From assembly GCF_016741785.1 (NCBI RefSeq), contig NZ_JAERRL010000005.1:310001-374000 (forward strand): a stretch of 64,000 nt of DNA, read 5' to 3'. Below the pieces are notes generated by a model. It saw only the letters and a program-made list of their open reading frames with translations, was not told the DNA's origin and did not search any database. The DNA is from Streptomyces sp. 7-21. Its GTDB lineage: Bacteria > Actinomycetota > Actinomycetes > Streptomycetales > Streptomycetaceae. Position 1 is the stretch's first letter. The number at the start of each line of letters is the position of its first letter. Shown here piece by piece: positions 1 to 9,661 of the stretch. The position numbers were made by a program, and so were the translations under genes.

Positions 1-785
1 TGCGCCCCGACGCGGGCAGCATCACGCTGCTCGGTCACGACCTGGTGCGCCACCCCCGCCGGGCCGCCCGCCTGCTGGCCTACCTCGGGCAGGAGTCCAC
101 GGCGCTGGATGAGCTGACCGTCGCCCTCGCCGCCGAGACCACCGCGCGGCTGCGCGGCCTGGCCGCGCCCGCCGCCCGCCGCGAGCGGGACGAGGTCCTC
201 GACGAGCTGGGCCTGGCGCCGCTGGCCTCCCGCCCGCTCAAGCGCCTCTCCGGCGGCCAGCGGCGGCTGGCCTGCGTCGCCGCCGCGCTGACCGGCGGGC
301 GGCCCGTGCTCGTGCTCGACGAGCCCACCGCCAACATGGACCCCGTCGCCCGCCGCGCCGTGTGGGCCGCCATCGACCGGCGCCGCGCCGAGCACGGCAC
401 CACCGTCCTGCTCGTCACCCACAACGTCCTGGAGGCCGAGACCGTGCTCGACCGGGTCGCCGTGCTCGACGCCGGACGGGTCATCGCCTGCGACACCCCC
501 GGCGGCCTGAAGGCCCTCGTCGGCACCGACGTGCGCCTCGACCTCGTCTGGCGCGCCGATCCGCCCGGCGACGAGCCCGCGCTGGCCGCCCTGCGCGCCG
601 CCGCCGACGTCAGCGGCCGCCGCTGGACGCTGCGGCTGCCGCCCGAGGAGGCCCGGGCCGCCGTCACCACCGTCACCCAGGGACCGGCGTTCGCCGCGCT
701 GGACGACTTCACGCTCGCCACCCCGAGCCTGGAGGACGTCTACCTGGCGCTCGGCGGCCGCGGCACCGGGCTGGTGCGCTCATGA
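1..785 (+). CDS. ABC transporter ATP-binding protein (5' end outside window)
   Basis: This is the C-terminal part of an ABC ATPase that powers export by the membrane protein encoded just downstream. The reading frame is open from the first bases of the window (Arg-Pro-Asp-Ala-Gly-Ser in phase), so the true start and the Walker A loop lie upstream; a GTG at 45 is internal. Visible are the signature LSGGQRRL, Walker B VLVLDEPTANMD and the H-loop VTHN, followed by a C-terminal extension of about 70 residues typical of CcmA/NatA-type exporters. The stop overlaps the next start by 4 bp (ATGA), so the two genes are coupled. The substrate cannot be inferred. Confidence 0.9.
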   Translation, partial: RPDAGSITLLGHDLVRHPRRAARLLAYLGQESTALDELTVALAAETTARLRGLAAPAARRERDEVLDELGLAPLASRPLKRLSGGQRRLACVAAALTGGRPVLVLDEPTANMDPVARRAVWAAIDRRRAEHGTTVLLVTHNVLEAETVLDRVAVLDAGRVIACDTPGGLKALVGTDVRLDLVWRADPPGDEPALAALRAAADVSGRRWTLRLPPEEARAAVTTVTQGPAFAALDDFTLATPSLEDVYLALGGRGTGLVRS

Positions 786-1555
786 CCGCCCCGCTCGCGC
801 CGCCCGCCCGGCTGTGGCCCGCGCTCGCCGCGGTCTACCGCGCCCAGCTCTCCCGCGCCCGCGTCGCCCGCATCCCGCTGCTGTTCGTCGCGACGTTCCA
901 GTCCCTGGGAATCATGGTCCTGATGCGCGGCGTCGTGGACGGAGGCGGCGGCGCCGACGCGGACGAGGCCCGTGCCGTCGTGGCCGGGTCGGCCGTGCTC
1001 GTCGTCGCCTTCGTCGCCCTCAACCTCCTCGCCCAGTACTTCGGGCAGCTGCGCGCCACCGGCGGGCTCGACCACTACGCCACGCTGCCCGTGCCCGCCG
1101 CTGCCGTGGCGCTGGGGACGGCCGCCGCCTACGCCTCGTTCACCGTGCCCGGCGTGCTCGTCACCGCCCTGGCCGGCGGCCTGCTGTACCAGCTGCCGCT
1201 GGGCGGGATCTGGGTGGCGCTCGCCGTCGTCCCCCTGGCCGGCGCGGCGCTCGCCGGGCTCGGCGCCGCGCTCGGTCTGCTCGCGCCGCGTGCGGAGCTC
1301 GCCACACTGTGCGGGCAGATCGGCATGTCGGCCGCCCTGCTCCTGGGCGTGCTGCCCGCCGCCAGCCTGCCCGGGCCGGTGCGCTGGCTGCGCGACCTGC
1401 TGCCGTCCACCTACGGCGTGGAAGCGCTCGCCGGGGCGCTGCGGCCCCGCCCGGACTGGGGCTCCATCGCCGCCAATCTCGGCGTCTGCGCGGCCGTCGG
1501 CGCCGCCGCCCTCGCGCTCGCGACCTGGGCCTACCGCCGCGCCGCGCGGCGCTAG
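782..1555 (+). CDS. ABC-2 type transporter permease
   Basis: This 257-residue integral membrane protein has about six hydrophobic segments, arranged as in ABC-2 permeases of multidrug or polysaccharide exporters. The ATG at 782 overlaps the stop of the ATPase gene, so this start was chosen over upstream in-frame codons. The pattern of an early helix pair, a cluster of Ala/Gly/Leu-rich helices and a final helix with an Arg-rich tail fits an ABC2_membrane family member. It presumably forms the exporter channel with the preceding ATPase. The cargo is unknown. Confidence 0.85.
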   Translation: MTAPLAPPARLWPALAAVYRAQLSRARVARIPLLFVATFQSLGIMVLMRGVVDGGGGADADEARAVVAGSAVLVVAFVALNLLAQYFGQLRATGGLDHYATLPVPAAAVALGTAAAYASFTVPGVLVTALAGGLLYQLPLGGIWVALAVVPLAGAALAGLGAALGLLAPRAELATLCGQIGMSAALLLGVLPAASLPGPVRWLRDLLPSTYGVEALAGALRPRPDWGSIAANLGVCAAVGAAALALATWAYRRAARR

Positions 1556-1633
1556 GGCCGCGCGCACGGCCACGCTCAGCCGAACGGCCGTCCCAGGCAC
1601 CGAACACACGCCCGCACCTGGCAGGATGACCGG

Positions 1634-2320
1634 GTGACCCCACCTCAGCCATCACCCGACCACGACACTGATCGCGACACGGACCACACCGCCGGCGCCG
1701 GCGGTGCCCACGGCCCCGCCCCCGCCTCGCGGCATGACCCCTGGGCCGCGCCCCCGCCCGCCGGGGATGACGCCGGGCCCGCGGCGGCGGGCCGGTGGCG
1801 CGGCGAGATAGCCGAGGGGCTGGCGGTGGCGGCGGCGGTCGCCGCCGTGACCGGCGTGGCGCTGGGACTGCTGTGGCTGTGGCTGGCGCCGCGCGTGCCG
1901 CTCGTCTACGACGGCGAGGCCGTGCTGCTCAGCAACGCCGAGGGCGAGGAGGCCATCGGCGCCGACGGCACGTTCCTGCTGCTGGGCCTCGGGCTCGGCG
2001 CCGTGGCGGGCGGCGTGGTGTTCCTGCTGCGCCGCCACGGCGGCGTCGGGGTGGCCGCAGGTCTCGCCGCGGGCGCGCTGGGCGGCTCCCTGCTGGCCTT
2101 CCGCCTCGGGGTCTGGCTGGGCCCCGGCGAGGACATCGCCGCCCGCGCCCACCAAGCGGGCCGCGGTGTCGTCTTCGACGCGCCGCTCGACCTCGGCGCC
2201 CACGGTGTGCTGTTCGGCCTGCCGTTCGCCGCGCTCGCTGTGCACCTGCTGTGCGTCGCCGCCTGGGGGCCGCGCGACCCCGAGCCGCGGCCCGCCGAAC
2301 GGCCCCACTGGGGCGGCTGA
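1634..2320 (+). CDS. DUF2567-like membrane protein
   Basis: A 228-residue protein with a hydrophilic Asp/His/Pro-rich N-terminal third (about residues 1-55), then a transmembrane segment near 65-85, an extracytoplasmic loop with a YDGEAV...EGEEAIGADG stretch, and three more hydrophobic segments. The layout resembles the actinobacterial DUF2567 family of unknown function, assigned by recall rather than search. The start is the GTG at 1634, 78 bp after the permease gene. No catalytic motif is visible. Confidence 0.6.
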   Translation: MTPPQPSPDHDTDRDTDHTAGAGGAHGPAPASRHDPWAAPPPAGDDAGPAAAGRWRGEIAEGLAVAAAVAAVTGVALGLLWLWLAPRVPLVYDGEAVLLSNAEGEEAIGADGTFLLLGLGLGAVAGGVVFLLRRHGGVGVAAGLAAGALGGSLLAFRLGVWLGPGEDIAARAHQAGRGVVFDAPLDLGAHGVLFGLPFAALAVHLLCVAAWGPRDPEPRPAERPHWGG

Positions 2321-2370
2321 CTCCCCTTTGCCTGCTCAGTCCCGCGCGATCGGCGCGGTCACCGCGCCGG

Positions 2371-2838
2371 TCAGCGCCACCAGGCGGGGGCCAGCTCGAT
2401 CTCCAGGCCGCGCCGCCCGGCCGAGACGAACACCGACGGGTGCCCCAGCGCCGAGCCGTCCACGACGGTCGGCAGCCGCTCGCGCTGGCCCAGCGGCGAG
2501 ATCCCGCCCCGCACGTACCCGGTCGTCCGCTCGGCCACCGCCGGGTCGGCCATCGCCGCCCGCTTCCCGCCCACCGCCGCCGCCAGCGCCTTCAGGGCGA
2601 GCGAGCCCGCCACCGGCACCACGGCGACCACCAGCGCCCCGTCCACCTCGGCGACCAGCGTCTTCAGCACCCGCGCCGGGTCAGTCCCCAGCGCCCGCGC
2701 CGCCTCCTCGCCGTACGAGGCGGTGCCCGGGTCATGTGCGTAGGAGTGCACGGTGAACGGCACGCCCGCCCGCGCCGCCGCCACCGTCGCCGGGGTGCTG
2801 CCCGCGCCCGCCTGGCCGTCCCGCCGCTTCCTGCCCAC
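2371..2838 (-). CDS. ybaK: YbaK/EbsC family aminoacyl-tRNA deacylase
   Basis: A 155-residue cytoplasmic protein of the YbaK/EbsC family, which hydrolyses mischarged tRNA (Cys-tRNA(Pro) in the best known case). Family features visible are RVLKTLVAEVDG (conserved Lys near residue 59), the VVAVVPVAGSL strand, GKRAAMAD, and the Gly-rich GGISPLG loop near 115. Its length matches the family. It begins with GTG at 2838 and runs opposite to hisD. It lies downstream of the Lon-domain gene on the same strand, with a 9-bp tandem repeat between the two. Confidence 0.88.
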   Translation of the reverse strand: MGRKRRDGQAGAGSTPATVAAARAGVPFTVHSYAHDPGTASYGEEAARALGTDPARVLKTLVAEVDGALVVAVVPVAGSLALKALAAAVGGKRAAMADPAVAERTTGYVRGGISPLGQRERLPTVVDGSALGHPSVFVSAGRRGLEIELAPAWWR

Positions 2839-2876
2839 GCTCCGCCTCCCCTCGCCGCCCGGCGGCCCCGGGCCTT

Positions 2877-2912
2877 GTCAGTCAGGTCAGTCAGGTCAGA
2901 CAGGTCAGTCAG
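2877..2912. repeat. Four tandem 9-bp units GTCAGTCAG
   Basis: Four head-to-tail copies of GTCAGTCAG (third copy GTCAGACAG) at 2877-2885, 2886-2894, 2895-2903 and 2904-2912, trailed by a partial TTCAG. On the minus strand the repeat supplies many closely spaced TGA triplets. The stop codon of the Lon-domain gene (2909-2911) lies in the fourth unit. Low-GC microsatellites are rare here, so copy number may vary between strains. Confidence 0.9.
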
Positions 2913-3685
2913 TTCAGGCTGGTCGGCCGCGCCGTCAGGTCGGCGGCGGGCACCGACGGCACCCTGCTGATCAGGGCGGTCTCCCGGCGCAGGACCGACA
3001 GCTCCTCGGCCAGCCGCGCGGCGGTGTCGGGCATCTCCAGCAGCCGCTGCTTGTCGGCCGTGTACAGCCTGGCCGCCGCCGCCACCAGGTAGGAGACCAC
3101 CCCCGGTTCCCGGGGCAGCTCCTGCCCCGGCGCCAGCGTGCGCTCGCTCGCACCCGCCAGCGCGCGCTGGTAGGCGCGGAACGCCCGCAGCACGCCCTCC
3201 GCAAGTGCCCCGGCGCCTTCGCCCGGCTCCTCCGGCACCCGCTCCACCTCGGCCGTCAGGTACGGCCCCGAGGCGTCGACCGACAGCAGCCGGCACCGGG
3301 TCGTGCCGGTCGCCAGCACCTCATAACCGGCAGCATCCCCGGCAGCACTCCCGGCCGGGCCCGCCTCCGGCCGGGGCCGGATCGTCGAGGCGTCCGCGAC
3401 GCAGCCGACGCGGTAGAACGAGTCCATCGGATCGGGCGCGAACCCCGCGCCCGGCCCCGCGTCCGGCGGCTGGGCGCCCTCCTCCGGCAGGCCGGTCGCG
3501 GCCGGGACCACCTCGTGCCCGTCTTTGATCGCCACGACCACGAACGGTCTGGGGCCGTCCTCCGGCAGGTCAAGCAGGTCCCGCATCAGTGCCCGGTAGC
3601 GCGCCTCGAAGACGTTCAGCGGCAGCACCAGACCGGGAAACAGCACCGTGCTGAGCGGGAACAGCGGCAGACGGGTGGTGGTCAC
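2909..3685 (-). CDS. LON peptidase substrate-binding domain protein
   Basis: A 258-residue stand-alone protein with the N-terminal substrate-recognition domain of Lon protease but no AAA+ or protease domain. The start is characteristic: after GTG it reads TTTRLPLFPLSTVLFPGLVL, then LNVFEARYRALMRDLL, the typical Lon-N (PUA-like) opening. The C-terminal part is alpha-helical (VSYLVAAAARL..., DKQRLLEMPD, AARLAEELSVLRRE). The frame stays open far upstream on the minus strand, but that part only shadows hisD; the GTG at 3685 is the start that gives the family's N-terminus. Its role is probably in protein quality control, but is unproven. Confidence 0.88.
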   Translation of the reverse strand: MTTTRLPLFPLSTVLFPGLVLPLNVFEARYRALMRDLLDLPEDGPRPFVVVAIKDGHEVVPAATGLPEEGAQPPDAGPGAGFAPDPMDSFYRVGCVADASTIRPRPEAGPAGSAAGDAAGYEVLATGTTRCRLLSVDASGPYLTAEVERVPEEPGEGAGALAEGVLRAFRAYQRALAGASERTLAPGQELPREPGVVSYLVAAAARLYTADKQRLLEMPDTAARLAEELSVLRRETALISRVPSVPAADLTARPTSLN

Positions 3686-3787
3686 AGGGGGCGAGCCTAT
3701 CGGCTGGCCCGGCACGCGGGACCGCTGCCGAGCCCGCATCGTGAAACCGGCTGAGGGGTCACCCGCGCGGTCTGCGAGACTGGAGCC

Positions 3788-5104
3788 GTGCTGAACCGAA
3801 TCGATCTGCGGGACTCCGGCTCCCCCGGGGTCGACCGCGAGCTGCTGCCGCGCGCCGAACTCGACGTCGAGGCCGCCGTTGAGGCGGTCCGTCCCATCTG
3901 CGAGGACGTGCGCCATCGCGGCACCGCGGCACTGATCGACTACGCGGAGCGATTCGACGGCGTCCGCCTCGAGACCGTGCGCGTCCCCGCCGAGGCGCTC
4001 GAGCGGGCCCTGGCCCAGCTGGACCCGGCGGTGCGCGCGGCCCTGGAGGAGTCCATCCGGCGCGCCCGGGCCGTCCACCGCGACCAGCGGCGCACCGACT
4101 CCACGGTCCAGGTCGTGCCCGGCGGCACCGTCACCGAGCGGTGGGTGCCCGTGGACCGCGTGGGCCTGTACGTGCCGGGCGGCCGGGCCGTCTACCCGTC
4201 CTCCGTGGTGATGAACGTGGTGCCCGCCCAGGAGGCGGGCGTCGGCTCGCTCGCCGTGGCCTCGCCCCCGCAGCGCGAGCACGGCGGCCTGCCGCACCCC
4301 GCCATCCTCGCCGCCTGCGCCCTGCTCGGCGTGGAGGAGGTCTACGCGGCGGGCGGCGCCCAGGCCGTCGCGATGTTCGCGTACGGCACCGAGGACTGCG
4401 CGCCGGTCAGCCTCGTCACCGGCCCGGGCAACGTCTACGTCGCCGCCGCCAAGCGGCTGCTGCGCGGCCTCGTCGGCATCGACGCCGAGGCGGGGCCCAC
4501 CGAGATCGCCGTCCTGGCCGACGGCAGCGCCGACCCGCGCATCGTGGCCGCCGACCTGATCAGCCAGGCCGAGCACGACGTGCTGGCCGCCGCCGTCCTG
4601 GTCACCCCGGACGAGACGCTGGCCGACGCCGTGGACGCCGAGCTCGCCACGCAGGTCGCCGCCACCAAGCACCAGCAGCGCATCACCCAGGCGCTCGGCG
4701 GGCGCCAGTCCGGCACGGTCCTGGTCCGCGACCTCGGCCACGGCCTGGCCGTGGTGAACGCCTACGCGCCCGAGCACCTGGAGATCATCACCGAGGACCC
4801 CGCGGGGCTGGCCGCGGGCGTGCGCAACGCCGGGGCGGTCTTCCTCGGCCCCTACGCCCCGGTCTCGCTGGGCGACTACTGCGCGGGCTCCAACCACGTC
4901 CTGCCCACGGGCGGCTGCGCCTGCCACTCCTCGGGGCTGTCCGTGCAGTCGTTCCTGCGCGGCATCCACGTCGTGGACTACGGCCGCGAGGCCCTGGCGG
5001 AGGTAGCGCGGCACGTGGTCACCCTCGCCGACGCCGAGGACCTGCCCGCCCACGGCGCGGCCGTCCGCGCGCGGTTCGACTGGAAGACCCCGCCAAGCCC
5101 GTGA
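3788..5104 (+). CDS. hisD: Histidinol dehydrogenase
   Basis: Catalyses the last two steps of histidine synthesis, L-histidinol to L-histidine, with NAD+ and a bound zinc. The 438-residue length is normal. The zinc/substrate motif SQAEHD is at about 259-264 (Gln260, His263) and the catalytic Glu-His pair is in PEHLEI (Glu329, His330). Also present are [12 protein letters not shown] and the C-terminal [16 protein letters not shown]. It starts with GTG and is the first gene of the rightward his operon. The promoter must lie in the 102 bp shared with the divergent Lon-domain gene. hisC begins 25 bp after its stop. Confidence 0.97.
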   Translation: MLNRIDLRDSGSPGVDRELLPRAELDVEAAVEAVRPICEDVRHRGTAALIDYAERFDGVRLETVRVPAEALERALAQLDPAVRAALEESIRRARAVHRDQRRTDSTVQVVPGGTVTERWVPVDRVGLYVPGGRAVYPSSVVMNVVPAQEAGVGSLAVASPPQREHGGLPHPAILAACALLGVEEVYAAGGAQAVAMFAYGTEDCAPVSLVTGPGNVYVAAAKRLLRGLVGIDAEAGPTEIAVLADGSADPRIVAADLISQAEHDVLAAAVLVTPDETLADAVDAELATQVAATKHQQRITQALGGRQSGTVLVRDLGHGLAVVNAYAPEHLEIITEDPAGLAAGVRNAGAVFLGPYAPVSLGDYCAGSNHVLPTGGCACHSSGLSVQSFLRGIHVVDYGREALAEVARHVVTLADAEDLPAHGAAVRARFDWKTPPSP

Positions 5105-5129
5105 GCACCACCCCCCGACGACAGGCACC

Positions 5130-6287
5130 ATGACCAGCATCGACGATCTGCCCATCCGGGACGAGCTGCGCGGCAAGTCGCCCTACGGCGCCCCGCAGCT
5201 GGAGGTCCCGGTGCGGCTGAACACCAACGAGAACCCCTACCCGGTCCCGGACGCCCTGGTGCGCCGCATCGCCGAGCGCGTCTCCGAGGCCGCCCGCACC
5301 CTCAACCGCTACCCCGACCGCGACGCCGTCGCGCTGCGCACGCAGCTGGCGTCCTACCTCACCCGCACCACCGGCTACGAGCTGGGGCCCGCCCGGGTAT
5401 GGGCCGCCAACGGCTCCAACGAGATCATCCAGCAGCTGCTCCAGGCGTTCGGCGGTCCCGGGCGCACCGCCATCGGCTTCGACCCCACCTACTCGATGCA
5501 TGCCCTGATCGCCCGGGGCACCGGCACCGGCTGGATCTCCGGGCCGCGGCGCGAGGACTTCACGGTGGACACCGAAGCGGCCACCGCCGCCATCCGCGAG
5601 CACCGGCCGCACGTGGTGTTCGTCTGCTCGCCCAACAACCCCACCGGCACCGCCGCCGATCCCGAGGACGTCATCGCCCTGTACGACGCGGCGCAGCGGG
5701 CCGCCGGGGGGCACGGCGCGCTGCTGGTCATCGACGAGGCGTACGCCGAGTTCAGCCACCGCCCCTCGCTGCTGCCGCTGCTGGAGGGGCGCCCCAACCT
5801 CGTCGTGACGCGGACGATGTCGAAGGCGTTCGGCGCGGCCGGGCTGCGGCTGGGCTACCTGGCGGCCGACGCGGCCGTGGTCGACGCGGTCCAGCTGGTG
5901 CGGCTGCCGTACCACCTCTCCGCCGTGACGCAGGCCACGGCGCACGCGGCCCTGGAGTTCGCCGATACGCTGCTCGGGTACGTCGAGGAGCTCAAGGCCG
6001 AGCGCGACCGGGTGGTCAAGGAGCTGCGCGCGATGGGCTGCGAGGTGACCGACTCCGACGCCAACTTCGTGCAGTTCGGGCGCTTCGACGACCCCAGGGC
6101 CGTCTGGCAGCGGCTGCTGGACCGGGGCGTGCTGATCCGCGACTACGGCATTCCCGGCTGGCTGCGCGTGACGACGGGTACCCGGCCGGAGAACGACGCG
6201 TTCCTCGACGCGATGCGCGCGGTGATGGACACGCCGTCGGGCGGCGGGGGGAACAGCAAGAGCAGGGAGAGCGAGGGCAACACATGA
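5130..6287 (+). CDS. hisC: Histidinol-phosphate aminotransferase
   Basis: A PLP enzyme that transfers the amino group of glutamate to imidazole-acetol phosphate to give histidinol phosphate. The 385-residue class I/II fold shows [11 protein letters not shown] near the N-terminus, the NNPTGT loop, VIDEAYAEF, and the PLP lysine in [14 protein letters not shown] (Lys232). The ATG at 5130 follows hisD by 25 bp. The stop overlaps the hisB ATG (ATGA), indicating coupled translation. Confidence 0.96.
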   Translation: MTSIDDLPIRDELRGKSPYGAPQLEVPVRLNTNENPYPVPDALVRRIAERVSEAARTLNRYPDRDAVALRTQLASYLTRTTGYELGPARVWAANGSNEIIQQLLQAFGGPGRTAIGFDPTYSMHALIARGTGTGWISGPRREDFTVDTEAATAAIREHRPHVVFVCSPNNPTGTAADPEDVIALYDAAQRAAGGHGALLVIDEAYAEFSHRPSLLPLLEGRPNLVVTRTMSKAFGAAGLRLGYLAADAAVVDAVQLVRLPYHLSAVTQATAHAALEFADTLLGYVEELKAERDRVVKELRAMGCEVTDSDANFVQFGRFDDPRAVWQRLLDRGVLIRDYGIPGWLRVTTGTRPENDAFLDAMRAVMDTPSGGGGNSKSRESEGNT

Positions 6288-6883
6288 GCCAGGTGGGACG
6301 CGTGGGGCGCGTGGAGCGCACCACCAAGGAGACCTCCGTGACCGTCGAGATCAACCTCGACGGCACCGGCCAGGTCGAGGTGGCCACCGGCGTCGGTTTC
6401 TTCGACCACATGCTCGACCAGCTCGGGCGGCACGGCCTGTTCGACCTGACGGTCAAGACCGAGGGCGACCTGCACATCGACAGCCACCACACCATCGAGG
6501 ACACAGCCCTGGCGCTCGGCGCCGCGTTCCGCCAGGCGCTCGGCGACAAGCGCGGCATCGTCCGGTTCGCCCACGCCTCCGTGCCGCTGGACGAGTCGCT
6601 CGCCCACGTCACCGTGGACCTGTCCGGCCGCCCCTACCTGGTGCACTCCGAGCCGGAGGGCATGGCCCCGATGATCGGCTCCTACGACACCACGATGACG
6701 CGGCACATCCTGGAGTCGTTCGTCGCCCAGGCCCAGGTCGCGCTGCACGTCCAGGTGCCCTACGGGCGCAACGCCCACCACATCGTGGAGTGCCAGTTCA
6801 AGGCGCTGGCCCGCGCCCTGCGGTACGCCAGCGAGCTCGACCCGCGCCAGACCGGCATCCCCTCGACGAAGGGCGCGCTGTGA
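6284..6883 (+). CDS. hisB: Imidazoleglycerol-phosphate dehydratase
   Basis: Dehydrates imidazole glycerol phosphate to imidazole acetol phosphate. This 199-residue form is the monofunctional actinobacterial type, without the HisB phosphatase domain. The duplicated metal-binding motifs HHTIED and [15 protein letters not shown] are both intact, and the opening VERTTKET...[15 protein letters not shown] is typical. The ATG at 6284 overlaps hisC. The stop overlaps the GTG of the following small ORF. Confidence 0.97.
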   Translation: MSQVGRVGRVERTTKETSVTVEINLDGTGQVEVATGVGFFDHMLDQLGRHGLFDLTVKTEGDLHIDSHHTIEDTALALGAAFRQALGDKRGIVRFAHASVPLDESLAHVTVDLSGRPYLVHSEPEGMAPMIGSYDTTMTRHILESFVAQAQVALHVQVPYGRNAHHIVECQFKALARALRYASELDPRQTGIPSTKGAL

Positions 6884-7038
6884 ACGGCGTCTCGACCCTG
6901 CTGATCGTCGTCGGGCTGTTCCTGGCGGGCGGCGTGTACTCCTTCCACAAGCAGCAGATGCCCAGGGGAGTCGTCGTGCTGCTGGCCATCGGCAGCGCGA
7001 TGTGCCTGCTGGCCGGCGTGCTGAGACTGGAGGTGTGA
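6880..7038 (+). CDS. Small membrane protein inside the his operon
   Basis: A 52-residue protein with two hydrophobic segments (about residues 4-18 and 30-48) separated by a short basic turn, [10 protein letters not shown]. It starts with GTG overlapping the hisB stop (GTGA) and ends 1 bp before hisH, so it is translated as part of the operon. From memory, a similar tiny membrane gene occupies this slot in other Streptomyces his operons. The function is unknown and no enzymatic motif is present. An alternative start upstream would lie within hisB and is not supported. Confidence 0.75.
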   Translation: MNGVSTLLIVVGLFLAGGVYSFHKQQMPRGVVVLLAIGSAMCLLAGVLRLEV

Positions 7039-7039
7039 G

Positions 7040-7696
7040 ATGGCGGCCTCGGCCGCGGCGGCGAAGGACGTCGTCGTCTTCGACTACGGCTTCGGGAACG
7101 TCCGGTCCGCCGAGCGCGCGCTCGCCCGGGCGGGCGCCCGTGTCGAGATCACCCGGGACTTCGACCGCGCGATGAACGCCGACGGGCTGGTCGTGCCCGG
7201 CGTCGGGGCGTTCGCCGCCTGCATCGCCGGGCTGCGCGAGGCCCGGGGGGACTGGGTCATCCAGCGGCGGCTCGCGGGCGGCCGGCCGGTCCTCGGCATC
7301 TGCGTAGGCATGCAGATCCTCTTCGAGCGGGGCATCGAGCACGGCACCGAGAGCGAAGGGCTGAGCGAGTGGCCCGGCACCGTCGGGCCGCTGAAGGCGG
7401 ACGTCGTCCCCCACATGGGGTGGAACACCGTGCGCGCCCCCCAGGACTCCGCGCTGTTCGCCGGGACCGGCCCCGAGGAACGCTTCTACTTCGTTCACTC
7501 CTACGCCGTCCACGACTGGGAGCTGCCCGCCCCGGCCTCGGCGGCGGTGACCGCGCCGAAGGTCACCTGGTCCACCCACGGCGAGCCGTTCGTCGCCGCC
7601 GTGGAGAACGGCCCGCTGTGGGCCACCCAGTTCCACCCCGAGAAGTCCGGCGACGCCGGCGCCACGCTCCTCACCAACTGGATCGAGACCCTGTGA
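7040..7696 (+). CDS. hisH: Imidazole glycerol phosphate synthase, glutaminase subunit
   Basis: The class I glutamine amidotransferase half of IGP synthase; it delivers ammonia to HisF. In 218 residues the triad is visible: Cys88 in [11 protein letters not shown], His199 and Glu201 in [24 protein letters not shown] opens the fold. The ATG at 7040 follows the small membrane ORF by 1 bp, and the stop overlaps the start of priA. Its partner hisF lies two genes downstream. Confidence 0.96.
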   Translation: MAASAAAAKDVVVFDYGFGNVRSAERALARAGARVEITRDFDRAMNADGLVVPGVGAFAACIAGLREARGDWVIQRRLAGGRPVLGICVGMQILFERGIEHGTESEGLSEWPGTVGPLKADVVPHMGWNTVRAPQDSALFAGTGPEERFYFVHSYAVHDWELPAPASAAVTAPKVTWSTHGEPFVAAVENGPLWATQFHPEKSGDAGATLLTNWIETL

Positions 7697-8424
7697 TGAC
7701 CCCCGCACTCGAACTCCTTCCCGCCGTCGACGTCCGCGACGGCCAGGCCGTGCGCCTCGTGCACGGCGAGTCCGGCACCGAGACCGGCTACGGCGACCCG
7801 CTGACCGCCGCGCTCACCTGGCAGCGCCAGGGCGCGACCTGGCTCCACCTGGTGGACCTCGACGCCGCGTTCGGCACCGGGAACAACCGGGAGGTCATCG
7901 CCGAGGTCGTCCGCGCCATGGACATCCGCGTGGAGCTGTCCGGCGGCATCCGCGACGACGACACGCTCGCCGCCGCCCTGGCCACCGGCTGCACCCGGGT
8001 GAACCTGGGCACGGCAGCGCTGGAGTCCCCCGAGTGGGTCGCCAAGGTCATCGCCGAGCACGGAGACCGCATCGCCGTGGGCCTCGACGTGCGGGGCACC
8101 ACCCTGCGCGGCCGGGGCTGGACCCGCGACGGCGGTGACCTGTACGAGACGCTGGAACGGCTCAACCGCGAGGGCTGCGCCCGGTACGTCGTCACCGACA
8201 TCAACAAGGACGGCACCCTCAAGGGCCCCAACCTCGACCTGCTCCGCTCGGTCTGCGCGGCCACCGACCGGCCCGTCGTGGCCTCCGGCGGGGTGTCCTC
8301 CCTTGACGACCTGCGCGCCCTGGCCACCCTGGTACCGCAGGGCGTCGAGGGAGCCATCGTGGGCAAGGCGCTCTACGCCAAGGCGTTCACCCTGGAAGAG
8401 GCGTTGGAGGCAGTGTCGGTATGA
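7696..8424 (+). CDS. priA: Bifunctional HisA/TrpF isomerase (PriA)
   Basis: A (beta/alpha)8 isomerase of 242 residues acting on ProFAR in histidine synthesis. In actinomycetes the PriA type also isomerises PRA in tryptophan synthesis. The catalytic aspartates are Asp12 (LPAVDVRDG) and Asp131 (VGLDVRG), matching D11/D130 of the characterised Streptomyces enzyme offset by one. No trpF is present with the trp genes here, which supports dual function. The start is the ATG at 7696, overlapping the hisH stop; an adjacent GTG at 7693 is also possible. The stop overlaps the next gene. Confidence 0.93.
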   Translation: MTPALELLPAVDVRDGQAVRLVHGESGTETGYGDPLTAALTWQRQGATWLHLVDLDAAFGTGNNREVIAEVVRAMDIRVELSGGIRDDDTLAAALATGCTRVNLGTAALESPEWVAKVIAEHGDRIAVGLDVRGTTLRGRGWTRDGGDLYETLERLNREGCARYVVTDINKDGTLKGPNLDLLRSVCAATDRPVVASGGVSSLDDLRALATLVPQGVEGAIVGKALYAKAFTLEEALEAVSV

Positions 8425-8828
8425 CGATCGAGCGCGTGCGGACCGGAGCGAGCCCGTGGCAGGAGAGCATCGGATCCGCGCGCGCCGTGGCGGCCGGCGA
8501 CCTGGTGCTGGTGGCGGGGACGATGCCCCCGGCGGCCGGCGCCGCCGCCACGGGCGACCCGTACGAGCAGGCGCGCGCCGCGTTCGCCGACGCGGTGGCC
8601 GCGCTGGGGCCGTTCGGCCTCGGCGTCGAGTCGGTCATCCGCACGCGCGTCTACCTCAGTCACGGCAGGGACGCCGAGGAGGTCGTGCGGGCGCACAAGG
8701 ACGTGTTCGGAGAGACCGGCCCGGTCGCCACGCTGGTCGTGGTGGCGGGCTTCGCCGACTCCCGGGTGCTGGTCCAGGTCGAGCTGGAGGCCTACCGGGG
8801 GACGGCTGCACAGCGAGGAGAGCCGTAG
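8421..8828 (+). CDS. RidA family enamine/imine deaminase-like protein
   Basis: A 135-residue YjgF/YER057c/UK114 (RidA) family protein. RidA proteins hydrolyse reactive enamine or imine intermediates, classically from PLP enzymes. Visible features are the [11 protein letters not shown] strand, [14 protein letters not shown], the conserved Arg in [10 protein letters not shown], and the terminal [13 protein letters not shown]. The ATG overlaps the priA stop (ATGA) and hisF starts 1 bp after its stop, so it is fully embedded in the his operon. Its neighbourhood suggests clearing by-products of amino acid synthesis; this is inference. Confidence 0.88.
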   Translation: MTIERVRTGASPWQESIGSARAVAAGDLVLVAGTMPPAAGAAATGDPYEQARAAFADAVAALGPFGLGVESVIRTRVYLSHGRDAEEVVRAHKDVFGETGPVATLVVVAGFADSRVLVQVELEAYRGTAAQRGEP

Positions 8829-8829
8829 C

Positions 8830-9600
8830 GTGAGTCTGGCCGTACGAGTCATTCCCTGCCTGGACGTGGACGGCGGCCGGGTCGTCAAGGGCATCAACTT
8901 CCAGAACCTCCGGGACGCGGGCGACCCCGTGGAGATGGCCCGCGTGTACGACGCGGAGGGCGCGGACGAGCTGACGTTCCTCGACATCACGGCCTCCTCG
9001 GGCAACCGGGAGACCACCTACGACGTGGTGCGGCGCACGGCCGAGCAGGTGTTCATCCCGCTGACGGTCGGCGGGGGAGTGCGCTCGGCCGAGGACGTGG
9101 ACCGGCTGCTGCGCGCCGGCGCGGACAAGGTGGGCGTCAACACGGCGGCCGTCGCCCGGCCCGAGCTGGTGCGGGAGATCTCCGAGCGGTTCGGCAGCCA
9201 GGTGCTGGTGCTGTCGGTGGACGCCCGGCGCTGCCGCGAGGGCACCACCACGCCGTCCGGCTTCGAGGTGACCACCCACGGCGGGCGGCGCGGGACCGGC
9301 ATCGACGCCGTCGAGTGGGCGCACCGCGCCGCCGAGCTGGGCGCCGGCGAGATACTGCTGAACTCCATGGACGCCGACGGCACCAAGGACGGCTACGACA
9401 CCGAGATGATCAAGGCGGTGCGTGCCCACGTGCGCATCCCGGTCATCGCCTCGGGCGGCGCGGGCGCGCCCGGTCACTTCGCACCGGCGATCGAAGCCGG
9501 CGCCGACGCGGTTCTCGCCGCCTCCGTCTTCCACTTCGGCGACCTGCGGATCGGCCAGGTCAAGGACGCGCTGCGGCAGGCCGGCCAGCCAGTGCGCTGA
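8830..9600 (+). CDS. hisF: Imidazole glycerol phosphate synthase, cyclase subunit
   Basis: The cyclase half of IGP synthase, a 256-residue (beta/alpha)8 barrel that uses HisH-derived ammonia to form IGP and AICAR. Catalytic aspartates are Asp12 ([10 protein letters not shown]) and Asp131 (LSVDARR). Phosphate-binding loops TVGGGVR and [10 protein letters not shown] are present. It starts with GTG 1 bp after the RidA gene. It is the last gene of this his block and is followed by a long hairpin. hisI lies about 11 kb further on; hisG and hisE are not in the window. Confidence 0.97.
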   Translation: MSLAVRVIPCLDVDGGRVVKGINFQNLRDAGDPVEMARVYDAEGADELTFLDITASSGNRETTYDVVRRTAEQVFIPLTVGGGVRSAEDVDRLLRAGADKVGVNTAAVARPELVREISERFGSQVLVLSVDARRCREGTTTPSGFEVTTHGGRRGTGIDAVEWAHRAAELGAGEILLNSMDADGTKDGYDTEMIKAVRAHVRIPVIASGGAGAPGHFAPAIEAGADAVLAASVFHFGDLRIGQVKDALRQAGQPVR

Positions 9601-9661
9601 CGGTGCCCGCAGGGCCTGCAGGCCGCACGCCCCGGTCGGGAGGCGCGCCACCGTAACGGCG

